Shown here: piece after piece, positions 21,201-32,400 of the stretch
Layout: each line of letters opens with the position of its first letter
Position numbering within the stretch: the stretch's first letter is position 1
From: Setaria digitata
Taxonomy: Eukaryota; Nematoda; Chromadorea; Rhabditida; Setariidae
Direction of reading: 5' to 3'
NCBI GenBank assembly: GCA_003640385.1
Contig: RCAB01000462.1
Coordinates: 4,577-48,095, forward strand
DNA: 43,519 nucleotides
Position numbers and translations under genes: made by a program
The notes under the pieces: generated by a model
Database searches by the model: none
Told to the model about the DNA's origin: nothing
Seen by the model: only the letters and a program-made list of their open reading frames with translations

Positions 21201-24004
21201 AAATGGATTTGCATGTTCTAGATTGGAAGCGAAAAATATACTGTGTTCAATATTTCCTCCAAATAATACTGCTTCAGTTGATGACTTTATTCTGTTTCCT
21301 TTATGTCCAGCCGGCTTTAGAAATTGGCTTAATTTGTTAAGGCCGAGCCATGCCGAAGTGTTAAACAAGCAATGGAAAGATGTAAAAAGGAAATGTATGC
21401 TGAAATCAAATATGATGGAGAAAGATTGCAAATACATAAAGATGGTGATAGCTTTTTGTTTTTTTCGCGTTCACTGAAACCGGCATCAGACCATAAGGTT
21501 TGGTTATGAATTTGTATGAGGGTTTTCTTTTATGGGTGATAAAAATAAGGATAAGAAGTTTTTTGGTTAATTAAGCTGTTAACAAAAAAGTTGGTGAACA
21601 ATCGAACAGCTGTTCAGTTGTTCACCAACTGAATATTTCTGTCATTATCTGCCTCACCTTTTGAACTAAAAGTGCTAGAAATTTCATTGCTCTTGCGTTC
21701 AACGTACCATAATTGAATTCTCTGCAATTTCTCAGGTGGTCGATCTAAATAAAGTAATCGCAGAGGCATTTCCAACGAATAAGAATTTAATCGTTGATGC
21801 CGAAATGCTGCTTATTGATACAAATACAGGGAAACCCTTACCTTTCGGAACGTTAGGTATCCATAAAAAAAAGGAGTTCAAGGATGCCGCAGTTTGTTTG
21901 TTTGTTTTCGACTGCTTATATTACGACAACGAATCTTTAACCGGAAAGTTAGTATTAATGTGTTTTTTCTCGTAATTCGGACTGTTAAGTTGGAATTTTA
22001 TGTGTATTTTGGTATTTAGTGCACTTCTTTGAATATTAACAATACGGACTATTCTAATTGGAGTGCTACTGTGAAAAAAGTTTAAAGTTCGCATTGGTCA
22101 AACCTTTTTAGGACTTTACGAGAACGTCGAAATTTTCTGGAAGAGAATATGAAAGAAGTTCCAAACCGTGTGTTGTTATCGAATTGTCATCTCGTTAAAA
22201 AAGGCGTAAGTTCCAAAACCAACATTTCTGAGTCAAGAAAACACTCACTTATCACCTAAGTTTCAAATTTTTACAGGAAAATGATAAGCTAGATATGTTG
22301 ATTTGGAAAGCTATCGATGAAGATCTAGAAGGTTTGGTATTAAAAGATTTAGATGCAATTTATGAACCTGGAAAAAGACACTGGCTGAAGGTAAACTCTG
22401 TAAATGCTTTTTCTTAATCTAAAGGAATTTTAGGTTTGTAAAAAATTCTTTTATATGGATATTTAAGTTCCAGACATTCCTCAAACATTTTGCAGGTAAA
22501 AAAAGATTACCTAGCGGAAAGTAATATAGCAGATACAGCTGATCTAATTGTTCTCGGTGCTTATTATGGAACAGGAAATAAAGGTACTTCAAGTTCGTTC
22601 GCTTTGCCTTCCATCCTTCCTAGTAAATGATGTTTTCATGATAATAAGTACGTTTTTCATCGTTCCGTCATTTAATAATGCTTCTTAAGCAAACAGAAGA
22701 ACTCCTCGTATTATGCAGTTTTTGATATTCGTTATCTTTACTTTTCATCATTTTTACAGGGGGCACGATGTCGGTATTTTTAATGGGGGTATATGATGAG
22801 GAGAAGCAGAAATTTTATACTGTAACAAAATGTGGCAATGGTCATGACGATGCTACACTAGATCGTATCAATAAAGATTTAGAACCAAAAGTAATCATTT
22901 TTTATTTCAATTGTCTGTTCAAAAGTACACTGTAATAACCTTGCAACTTTTGAGTAAATTTACCATGTTATATTTTTATTCAATCTAAAGTGTCGAACTT
23001 TCTCTTTGTTTTTTTTCTTATCAAAGCATTATTTTACTTCAAGATGAATAAGATATCTCGAATATACGAAAATTTACCACAATGGATTGAATGCTCTCGA
23101 TCACTTGTTCCAGATTTCCTTGTTGTAAATCCTAAGGAATCGCCAGTATGGGAAATTACAGGTACTACCGTTAAAGTCGCTAAATTCTGAGTGGATTATA
23201 CTTTTTATTTTTAAATCATGAAAGTATTCAGCGCATTTTTTTAGGAGCGGAATTTTCACGATCAGATAACCATACAGCGTCAGGTATATCAATACGTTTT
23301 CCGAGAGTAACGAAAATTCGGGATGACAAAAACTGGGAAACAGCTACTAGCCTACAAGAGCTTCAAGTAATTTCTGATTGAGATTGGAGAACAAATGTGA
23401 GAAGCAAAGAATGATAATTTTGTACAGATTTTAGCAACCCTAAATTTACTTAAATTTTATATTTCTTTGTGTCACTTCTGATTTCGTGCTTCATCACTAT
23501 GAATTGATTTCGATACTGTAACACCTTTATACATCTATCCATTTAAAAAATTCTTGACCTTATTTTTTCGCTCATTTATTAGACTATTTACTATATGTAC
23601 TTTAAAGTCAGTCAGGAAGTCGATTTATTGTTGTTTTATTTTCCTATCTTTACCTAGTTCAGCATTAATTTTAGAGATTATACGAACTTTCGAAAACGAA
23701 AACAGATATTAAACAAAGTATTGACGACGGTGTACCCCTTTATGCAAAGGATAAATTAAATAATCCTAACGATGATGGCAAAGCTTCAGTGACCAAAAAA
23801 AGGAAACGAGAAGCAGTTAACGAAAAATCTAAAAACAACAAACAAATTGATTCTGCCAATATTAAAGAAGATGGAAGTAGTAGTGATGAGGAGACTGAAA
23901 CAAAGAAGACGAAAATACCGTCCAAGTTCGTTTCTGGAAGATATTCTGTTATAAATTATTTTTTTATAAAAGAGTGGAATTTCTGTTATTTTGCATATAG
24001 TTAA
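18000..24004 (+). CDS. LIG3: DNA ligase III, with mitochondrial and nuclear starts
   Basis: Eighteen exons give 2721 nt (906 residues): 18000-18071, 18238-18357, 18601-18757, 18833-19294, 19718-19824, 20063-20191, 20369-20448, 20634-20711, 20897-21047, 21342-21497, 21736-21947, 22112-22205, 22277-22390, 22496-22583, 22760-22890, 23044-23161, 23245-23366, 23675-24004. A PARP-type zinc finger has ligands C54, C57, H91 and C94. A Lys/Ser-rich linker carries the NLS-like SPRKRKNKKAK. The DNA-binding domain spans roughly 190-445. The adenylation motif EIKYDGER places the AMP-accepting lysine at K475. EGLVLKD and KRHWLKVKKDYL are further ligase motifs, followed by the OB fold. The enzyme seals nicks with ATP in base-excision repair, end joining and mitochondria. 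A second in-frame ATG at 18280 gives an 868-residue form matching the nuclear start in vertebrates. No BRCT domain is visible, so it resembles the beta isoform. The last exon is the least certain part. Confidence 0.95.
21589..21630. repeat. Intronic hairpin with 13-bp perfect arms
   Basis: Arms 21589-21601 and 21618-21630 are exact reverse complements. Inside them lies a 12-bp perfect palindrome, GAACAGCTGTTC (21604-21615), separated from the arms by two mismatched bases on each side. The element is in the LIG3 intron between the exon carrying the catalytic lysine and the next one. It resembles a folded-back element or cruciform; no flanking target-site duplication was identified. Confidence 0.8.
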
Positions 24005-24110
24005 ATATACTCACATTAATCGGCAGCGGGATATCCAACTATTTTTGCTTCTCAGAACCAAATTTGACTCCTTCAGCTTTATCATTTATTCCTTATTTCT
24101 TATATTTCAG

Positions 24111-24123
24111 ATATGGTGTGTAG
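24111..24123 (+). CDS. Possible alternative last exon of LIG3
   Basis: A strong acceptor, TATATTTCAG, ends at 24110. If the preceding exon used a donor after 23925, the frame would continue Lys-Tyr-Gly-Val and stop at 24121-24123. With a donor two bases later (after 23928) it would instead read on from 24111, beginning IWCVVSSKESGTSIRKRM, to a stop near 24252. Either would replace the Phe/Tyr-rich tail of the primary model, which looks like read-through into intron. Transcript data are needed to choose. Confidence 0.35.
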
Positions 24124-25105
24124 TGTCATCAAAAGAATCTGGTACTTCGATCAGGAAAAGAATGCTATGTCTCAATAATAGTTCTGTTTTTGGCTTTATT
24201 ATTATGAGATTTCAATTTGTAAGAATTATGCCCATTATCGTTTTGCGCTTTTAATTCCACTTTGCAATTTGTTTAGCTAGATTTCTGTAAAGTGAATTGT
24301 TTTCCTCTTGGTATGCACTTGATCAACCCCATTTATGGATATAAAATATGTGAAAATTGGGCTGTTTTCGCGTTCATAAATAGGCCTTTACTATAAATGC
24401 AAAATTAATTATAAAGGATTTTGAACATTGCAAAGTCGATATTATCTTATTTTTCGAATTTCTATGTAAAGAAAAAAGGATTTCTTTTATTTTTTTTAAA
24501 CGCATTATTTATTTTCACAGATGAGTTGATTCTGTGTACTGTTGAAAAGACCTGGAAAAATCTGTTGACATAACATGGGAACTTTTGTGATGCTGATGAA
24601 TGATTGTTTTGCATACAATAGTTTCCATTTTAGTTTCTTCAAGTTTTTATAATCATGATTTTAATACCACTCCTGTTGCTTTAGTTTCCTGTTATTCGAA
24701 CTGTATTTCAGTATTGCTTAGAGCAGAGGGCATCGATTACTTTACTTCAAAGGTTGCATTCATTTTAAAGTTATCTCTCTCTAAATGACAGATATCTTCA
24801 GAAGTTTCCACTGTTCTTAGCAAAAATTGTCAACTGTTCTGGAAATTATTCCATGAATTCAAAAATTTTCGGCTCAGTTGAAAAGATTTAGTTCTTCGAA
24901 TTATAAGAAAAAGGAAAGAAAAAGGCAATATTTTGGAGACGTACAATTTTTAACGCTTTAAAAATTGTAAATGATTCTACTAAACATTTAAAAGCAATAG
25001 TTTGAACTATTAGGCATACCAACGTCTTAATTCTAGTTAACAAATTGTTATCGTATGCATTTGTTGAAAATTGCGATATTGCTGCGGTCCAAAAAAAAAA
25101 AGAAA

Positions 25106-25125
25106 GAAATGAAATGAAATGAAAT
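25106..25125. repeat. (GAAAT)4 pentanucleotide repeat
   Basis: Four perfect GAAAT units, just beyond the predicted 3' end of the C2-domain gene on its opposite strand. Confidence 0.85.
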
Positions 25126-25128
25126 GGT

Positions 25129-25134
25129 TTTATT
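25129..25134 (-). terminator. AATAAA polyadenylation signal of the C2-domain gene
   Basis: TTTATT on the + strand (AATAAA on the - strand), about 20 nt past the stop codon at 25155. It implies a very short 3' UTR for this gene. Confidence 0.6.
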
Positions 25135-25154
25135 GTATATAAAATTTTGTTTCG

Positions 25155-27420
25155 CTATAACAGTTGCAACTGAGAAATATGTGAATGATTTACTGCAGAT
25201 GTTAGCTTATGCCATGCTGAAAATGATGTATTTGGAATACTAAATATACGTCGCCAATGATGTACACCTGTTAGATTACCTTGCGGACCGATTACAAGAT
25301 GACCAATTTCATCGGCATTTTTTGTATCTTGGCAAACCTAAAATTTCATTCTAAAAATTTTACAAACATTTTTCTTTTTTTACTCCAACATTTGAGAAAA
25401 TTATTCATTGATGTACAGAAATGTGCAGCTAGTTTTTTTTTTTTTTTTTTTTTTCTATAAAAAATGCGTGAAATTTTTTTCAAAAAATTATTTTTTTCAA
25501 TTTTTTTTTCAAAATTTCAAAAAATAAGTAGTACATAAGTTGTTAGTTGTTTTGCTCACTTTAGGATCATAACTATTATAATTGCTAGTTTCATTTTATA
25601 ATGTTATACATCTGTCATATGGTTAGGACCTAGAGTTATGTTAATTAGGTGTTAATTAATCACTGAATTCATATATTGAACACATACATATGTTTCCTAT
25701 ATCTAGCTTCGAGTATTCAGTAAGTTTAAAATTTTGAATATTTCATAAAAAAAAAAGGAAACCTTAATGAGAAGATTAGTATCATTGGAATAAAACATTG
25801 CAAAAGGCACATTGAATTGCATAGTTTTTTTGAAATAGATTCTTGATTCTAATCGTTTACTAGATGTTTCATATTTCTCCAGCACTTTGCAACTTTGTAA
25901 TAATTGTACACTGAGAAAGATGCCTGTAAAAAAAAAAAAAAATGAAAAAAAAAAGGTTTTACTTAATTCGTTCTTTTCTTTAAATTACCATAATTTGCTT
26001 TAGAGAAAAAAAAAAAAGAATAAAAATTATAAATAAATTTTTTGACTTTTTATCATAAATATATCCATCATACTCTAAACATTTGGAAATTGTCTAACTA
26101 TATTTGTCAAGAAAAAAAACTAGTTAGATAGTTATAAAATGTTTATCATATTAGTTAAAAGGTAAGTAAACTTACTGCAATTTTGTCTTCTTGTAATATC
26201 TTTAACTTGAATAACATCAACAATTAGCACATTCTTCAGAAGATGATATCGTAGTGTTAGCAGCACCTCACCGACAACATTCTACAATTGATAATGATAG
26301 ACTAATTTTGAAGGAATTCGAAAAAAAAAAAACCTTTTTTCCATCTTCATTCTTTTACTTTTGATATCCTTTGTGATAACAGACGTAAGCAAATTTTATT
26401 ATCTTTTAAGTTACGCAAAATTTTTATCAGCCAATGGTGTGGAACGCATAGATGATTGATTGTTTCGCGTGAAAATTACGTGTATTCAAAGTATTTAACT
26501 TACACGTAAGAATGATTGAACTGGAAGTGACGCAGTTCGTTGTATATGTTCCCAAATGATTGACTTAGGTGTTGACGTGTCACCACTATTAGCCACTGAT
26601 GGTAGAAACATTGCACAGAACGGATCACTTCTATGATCTCGTTCTGATAGATGCATTAGCATTGCTAACATATCCGCTGAATCCATATCCTGTCCTAAAC
26701 ATGAATTAGCACGAAAAATAACTCAATCATTGCATTAAGACTTATCTACAATCAACATTATCATCACTCAGCTATCACTGAATAGTGATAATATGATTGT
26801 GTTAAAAGTATCTGCTGAATTCACACTCTGCCTGATCACTGTATTCCATCTGAAGACTTATCTACAATCAACATTATCATCACTCAGCTATCACTGAATA
26901 GTGATAATATGATTGTGTTAAAAGTATCTGCTGAATTCACACTCTGCCTGATCACTGCATTCATCTGAAGACTTATCTACAATCAACATTATCACTCAGC
27001 TATCACTGAATAGTGATAATGTGACTGTGTTAAAAGTATCTGCTGAATTCACACTCTGCCTGAAATCAATTATCACTTTTTCTCGCCTAACACGAAATGA
27101 ATTTTGTAAAAAGTGGTTACGATCATTAAGTAATCACTATGTAATCAGAATGTTTCACTCTTAAGTCACAGAAAAATTAGGAAGGTCTATTGATGAAATT
27201 AGATAGCAATACTCTTATGATGTGGTAATGGTGAGATGCTGCTTTTTCTGGATGGAAATCTCGGGGCAGTGATTAATCCACGACGATCTAGCAGTGATAG
27301 CGATCGATTTGTACGTCGAGAAACATTCCGTTTCTGAGTTGAGGAAGTTCTATTCCGTCGATTATGCTGGGAATTTAGAATTCCATGTAGCATTGTATGT
27401 GATGATGCAAAGCTATCCAT
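25155..27420 (-). CDS. C2-domain protein, synaptotagmin-like
   Basis: Five exons join in frame: 27420-27213 (possible start ATG at 27420; exon begins 27425), 26694-26504, 26281-26176, 25923-25763, 25337-25155. They give 282 residues if the ATG at 27420 is used. The first ~130 residues are an Arg/Ser-rich then acidic linker. From about 134 a C2 domain follows, opening VGEVLLTLRYHLLKNVLIV and closing IGHLVIG, then GVHHWRRI, then the synaptotagmin-typical SAWHKL. The Ca-binding loops are degenerate: the usual SDPYVK is replaced by NCSIFLSV, so calcium-independent membrane or protein binding is likelier. Only one C2 domain is visible, where synaptotagmins have two plus a membrane segment, so N-terminal exons may lie upstream. 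Which synaptotagmin-like subfamily this is was not resolved. Confidence 0.75.
26739..27063. repeat. Tandem repeat, ~2.8 copies of a 115-116 bp unit
   Basis: Units start at 26739, 26855 and 26970, the last truncated at 27063. Copies differ by only a few substitutions and small indels. Each contains TATCACTGAATAGTGATA, a perfect 7-bp-arm hairpin with a GAAT loop. The array lies wholly in the intron between the first two visible exons of the C2-domain gene. Confidence 0.9.
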
Positions 27421-28547
27421 TAAAGCTGAAATGATTGTTAATTATACATTGATCAATTTTATCACTAATTAATTATTGCTCTTTGCACAAAAAAAGAAAT
27501 GAAATTACATTTTATCAAGTTTTTATCAAATTTACACTTCATGATGGGAATGATTCTTAGAAACTGATAAAAAATCACAAACAATGATAAAAATAATAAT
27601 TGTAATAACTCTAAAATAATTATATGGAGTCTATTTTTGGAGTTATAATTAATACATTTTTTTTCTTTTTTTTTTTTAATAATAAAACTAATTCAACTTG
27701 ATTTCAGTCCTAAAAATTTTGTATTATCAAGTGATAAAATTTCGCTAATCATTTTTCGTTAACAGTACTGTTCATTTAATATATTAAACCAATGAATTTA
27801 ACATTTGTTTTATTTTAATATTGTTTTAGTTTTTTTTTTTTTTAAACCACTATTTAATTAAATATATGAAAAATAGATTAGTTTGGTAAAAAATAAATAA
27901 ATAAATTGTTATTCTAGAGATAAATTGTTATCTGCAGTGATGCCAGTGAAATACAACAACATGAAAGTAATCAAAAAAATCTGGAAATGCAAACAATTTT
28001 CAGTGAAAAGAATAGCATAGCATTTTTTTAATGCTTAAGCATTAACTCATTTCTATAAGATAACATAAACTAATGACGAGAAACTAATAGAAATTAAATA
28101 AAATTTATCTATTAAATTGCTAGTTTTACCGATATAGCATAGGTAATGAAAATATTGGTTAGGATGAATTGAAAAAATTGAATAACAAATCTCTCTTAAA
28201 TTAAGCATTAAAAAATGATTAAATTTTAACAAAAGGAAGAAATTTTTCTTAACAGTAGTGTGAAATAGTTGATAATAGGTCAATGGCATGGAGCAAGGTG
28301 ATAATAGGTCAGTGCTATGAAACAGTTAAAAATAGGTCATAAATCCTGATCATTTTTTCATTTCCATTTAATATTTGCAATAAATTCATAACTCTTCATG
28401 CCACATTCCTTACGTATGCTACAAATGATTGTAAAGCTCAGAGACATTGGCGCTAATTAAATAATTAATTGAAATTTAAGGGAAAATATCCAAACGAATT
28501 ACGAAATGAGCCAAAATATTAAGAGTTAAAATTTAATTTATTCACTG

Positions 28548-28548
<1 letters not shown>

Positions 28549-28589
<41 letters not shown>

Positions 28590-28609
28590 CATTATTATTA
28601 CTATTATTA
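28549..28609. repeat. (ATT)n microsatellite
   Basis: Pure ATT/TAT units to 28589, then imperfect units with C interruptions to about 28609. Confidence 0.9.
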
Positions 28610-30869
28610 CCACAGTTTTGCACAAAAAATCTGTGGTAATGACATTTATTGAATAATTTAGCTTTTTACAAATCACTATGAAGATAAACTGAAATGGAAA
28701 TGAAAGACTATGTTATTTATAAGTTCTATTTTGTCTAAAAAAAAAAAAGTGAGGCGAAATAATATTTTCCTATTATATGTCTCATTTGATTTACTCAAAA
28801 GTGACAATATAATTTATTTCTATTCGCTATCCAAATATCATTTCTGATATATTCTAAAATCCTCCGCTCCATTCTTCTCTTCTTCCTGAAAAAAAAAAAA
28901 AAAAAGTAAAAGAAAGAAGTGATGCTAATCATGCTAGCATAGTGTGTGATGTGATATTTCAATATCATATTTAGCGCTTCATTCACTATAGTTCAATTTT
29001 TCGATCAAATTTTAACTACTAAAAAACTGATCAAGTTTATTGATTGATTAGTTTGGTCTTCATATGAAATGGGATCATGTAAATGAAAGACAATGAAATG
29101 AGCAGGAAAATTATTTAGCCAATTAATTGCATAAAAACAATGTAACGTAATTTAATTAAAACTACAGAATGATGAATTTTAGGAAATTTTAATTAAGCCT
29201 TGTTTTTTTTTTTTTTTTTTTTCAATTTTGCAGCTGACTAATTTAAAATCTTTTTGAAATGCCACATATTCATCATAATCACACTACATTACTTATGTAT
29301 TTTGAATAATTTCAAATTCATTTTATCCAAAAAAAAAAAAAAAAAATTATGTAAATATTATTGCTTGGGAATATTGAATTTTGGAAAAAAAAAACCGAAT
29401 TTCTTTGCTATATTTCTGTTATCACTGGTACCAAATACTGTGATATTAATTTCAAAAAACTGATATTAGCTAGTGAAATGATGGTGTCTAGTTCTTATCA
29501 AAACTACTCAATCATCGCCAGTTGGCATTTTCATTTATCTCTGAAGTTAATCGGTTTTGCTTTCTATTTTTTATTTTTTCATTTTTATTTTAAAATCTTC
29601 AGCGTAAACAAATTATTTTATAGCTCCAACTTCGGCTACTAACTAAAATATAACCGGAAGTAATTTGGCACATCGATGTACTTTTTCTAACTTCTAATTT
29701 TTCACTTTCTTGACAAATTTTTGCAATTTTTCCAACAATTCCAAAACTTTTCAATCACAAAAGCATAATAATTGTGCGACAATTATTACAATCACATAGA
29801 ATTACAATTATTTCATTTGCAGAAAATTTTGACGATTTATAAAATTTTCGCAAAATTTTAATTTGCAATAATGATTAAAATTTAGCACTTGAATATATTT
29901 ATTTTAGTATAGTTTAAGACAGTTAATTTCATTTCCACTGTAAAATCAGATAACAAAAAATTAATTAATAAAATTCCGTGCAATATCTCAGCATAAAATA
30001 AAAAATTTTTTTTTGCCAGTAAATTTTGATGAAAAAAAAAAAAAAAAAGAAAAAAAAAGAAAACTTCATTGAGCAAAATTTTATTTGATAAAAGGATTAA
30101 TTTTGAGATTTCATTCAACAGGAGAATTACTTCCGAGAAAATTCAACAAGAAAAATTATTCCAACAATTTTATTCAGTAAAACAATTATTTCCGTGTGTT
30201 TTTTTTTTTTTTTTTGACAAGAAAATTATTCTCGATATTTCTTATTATAGCAGTAATTGTTGGATATAAATTGTCTTCAACTATCATTCTTTTTTTATTA
30301 TTTTATCCGGCAAAAAAAAAGCGAAAAACAGAAAGAGGAAGGAAAGAAATGTAACGAGAATTCGTTGATCAGAATGGAATTATTCATATTCAAATTAAAA
30401 AAAAAATTCCATTAATTAATTTAATATTTTTTCGTTTTTTTTTTTTTAAGAAACTGATAAAATTTTATGATAAGAATTAATTTTGTGAAAGAGTAAAATC
30501 ATCAGTTGCTAAGAGAAATTGACAAATAACCGCAAAATGTGAGATATGCTCTGATCAGATGCTATCAAATTTCTTTTTTTTTTTTATGATATTATTTTCC
30601 TAATCGAAAGGATTGAATGTTATTTTTTAAATTAACTAAATTTTACTCCAATAGAAAATAATACATTTATAATTGTGTAATGAACGAAAAAAAAAAAAAA
30701 AAAAAAACGAATAAATAATTTGTTTTTGCATAGCATTACTCCTAATAGAATTAAAATATATTCCTAAGTTTTTTTTTCTTTCTTAAAAAAAATTTTGAAA
30801 TTTTTGTAAAATTTTACTTTAGAGTTATCAGATAGAAATTTTATCAAAAAATTATAGTTGTTATTTCAG

Positions 30870-30925
30870 AATGTTTCGTCTTTATTGCACCTTTTGGCAA
30901 ATAGGAGCAAAAGATTCTGCTCCCG
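30870..30925 (+). CDS. Candidate first coding exon of an unidentified + strand gene
   Basis: A good acceptor, TTATTTCAG, ends at 30869. It is followed one base later by an ATG (30871) opening MFRLYCTFWQIGAKDSAP, then a donor GTTAGT after 30925. The segment is clearly richer in G and C than its surroundings. An acceptor next to an ATG fits a spliced-leader start exon. No convincing downstream exon in the right phase was found, the peptide was not recognised, and the opposite strand is also partly open, so this is tentative. Confidence 0.25.
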
Positions 30926-31118
30926 GTTAGTTAATTAGGCATTTTAATTTCTGTTTCATTATTCTAACTACAGGTTATTTCACTCTCATTTCATTATACT
31001 AAATTGCAAAACTAGCATTAGCAGCATATTGTTGAAAAGTTAAAGTAGGAACAAGCATTGGCACTGATTAGCCAGTAATGAATACGGTAGGCAATATTCA
31101 TTTAAATTAACCCTTCCA

Positions 31119-31153
<35 letters not shown>

Positions 31154-31827
31154 TAAACAAACTTTTTCTTTTATTAAAATCAAATTTACTAAAATGAACG
31201 AAAAAAAAAACAGCAATTTTTTTTTTGTTTGTAGAAAAATGCCAAAAAAAAGAAAAAAGAAAAATGTTGTAGAGATTTGATTGAAATGATGAGAGCAGAA
31301 AAGGTATCGTTTATTATCAAGTGCAAGCCAAATCATAGCCAAGGAAAAAAACTTTTGGAATTATTTTCTTGAGGGCAATTTCTAAATGCTAATCAGAAAT
31401 GTGATGAAATTGCGAATGATTTGAGAAGATAATCATGTTTTGTCTTCTGATAGAAATGTCACCTTCAGAGAAAAATAAAAAGAATGAAAAAGAGAAGAAA
31501 GATTTTTTTTTTTTCAAACTTTAAAGTCACATTTCAGTGATAAAAACTGAATTAGATTAATTGCTAAATATTTATAATGATAAATTTTACACTTAATTCT
31601 AGCTTGCTAGCATTTTTTTTTTTTTTTTTTTTTGTTATAAAAAGAAAATAAGACAATGATAATAGTGATAATAAATGGTGCTGATTATTTAGAGGGGATG
31701 ATTGAAAATCATTAGCAAATGATAAGCGCAATTGCTAGTTATTGATAAATTATTGATAGCGATTACATCTAATAAACGAGAATGTATGTTGTTGTTCCAG
31801 GGATGTTTAATTTATAATATTTTCCAG

Positions 31828-31891
31828 TCACAAAATCAATCAGTGGAAATGGAAAGAAAATTAGAAACTAATGAGATAAAGATGATGAGCG
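31828..31891 (+). CDS. Candidate internal exon, unassigned
   Basis: TTTTCCAG ends at 31827, and a 64-nt open segment encoding SQNQSVEMERKLETNEIKMM runs to a donor GTGAGC after 31891. Both splice signals are good, and the charged, helical peptide is unlike the homopolymer translations around it. Its phase does not connect directly to the candidate exon at 30870, so an intermediate exon, or no gene at all, must be assumed. Confidence 0.2.
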
Positions 31892-32223
31892 GTGAGCTGT
31901 TATTTAAATTCAATTCAATAAATGCTTATTTTTATGTTTTATTTTAGAAAAAATTATAATTTTTATGATATAAATGTTTATACAAATATTCAACAAATTC
32001 AAAAATTAATTTGAAATGCATACAATGTATGAATGACTGAACACTTTGAATATTTAAACATAAATTTTTTTTTTTTTTAATTTTCCACATAAATTTACCG
32101 AAATTTGCTGCTTTTCTCATTATATTTTTAGTAATCATGCCCAAAAAAAAAAAAAAAAAAAAAAAAATAATGTATAGTAAGTAAAATACGAATCAAAAAA
32201 ATTTTAAAAAGAAATGGAATTGA

Positions 32224-32400
32224 TATGACGAAGTTGAGGCTAGGAAGTTAAGACGAAGCAAACTTCAAATCAGTCTAAAGGAGGCAACATCAATCTATTT
32301 GCCAAGTTTGTATTACTTTCGTAAAAATTGGCCGCCTAATCAGGAAATATTCGGTCTAATAAGCTCGTATAACGCTGCTAATTCTTCCATTCTTTGCTAA
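32224..32400 (+). other. GC-richer island with a 58-codon open frame lacking ATG
   Basis: Between an in-frame TGA (32221) and TAA (32398-32400) lie 58 open codons of balanced amino-acid composition, including KLRRSKLQISLKEATSIYL and FRKNWPPNQEIFG, in surroundings that otherwise translate to Phe and Lys runs. The opposite strand reads MEELAALYELIRPNIS before a stop. No family was recognised. It could be an exon, a decayed gene fragment or conserved noncoding DNA. Only a weak acceptor (ACGAAG at about 32232) is available. Confidence 0.3.

Larger units (their letters stand above)
24005..25154. other. Convergent intergenic region between LIG3 and the C2-domain gene
   Basis: About 1.15 kb containing the 3' UTRs of two converging genes. 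No further exon or RNA gene was recognised apart from the alternative LIG3 end at 24111. A four-copy GAAAT pentanucleotide repeat lies at 25106-25125, and A/T tracts are frequent. No canonical AATAAA was noticed on the + strand for LIG3; TATAAA near 24411 is a weak candidate. Confidence 0.55.

Noticed and set aside
29254..29642. Overlapping + frames of 69 and 93 codons
   Set aside because: Rich in Phe, Lys and Asn from A/T tracts, without splice signals or recognisable domains.
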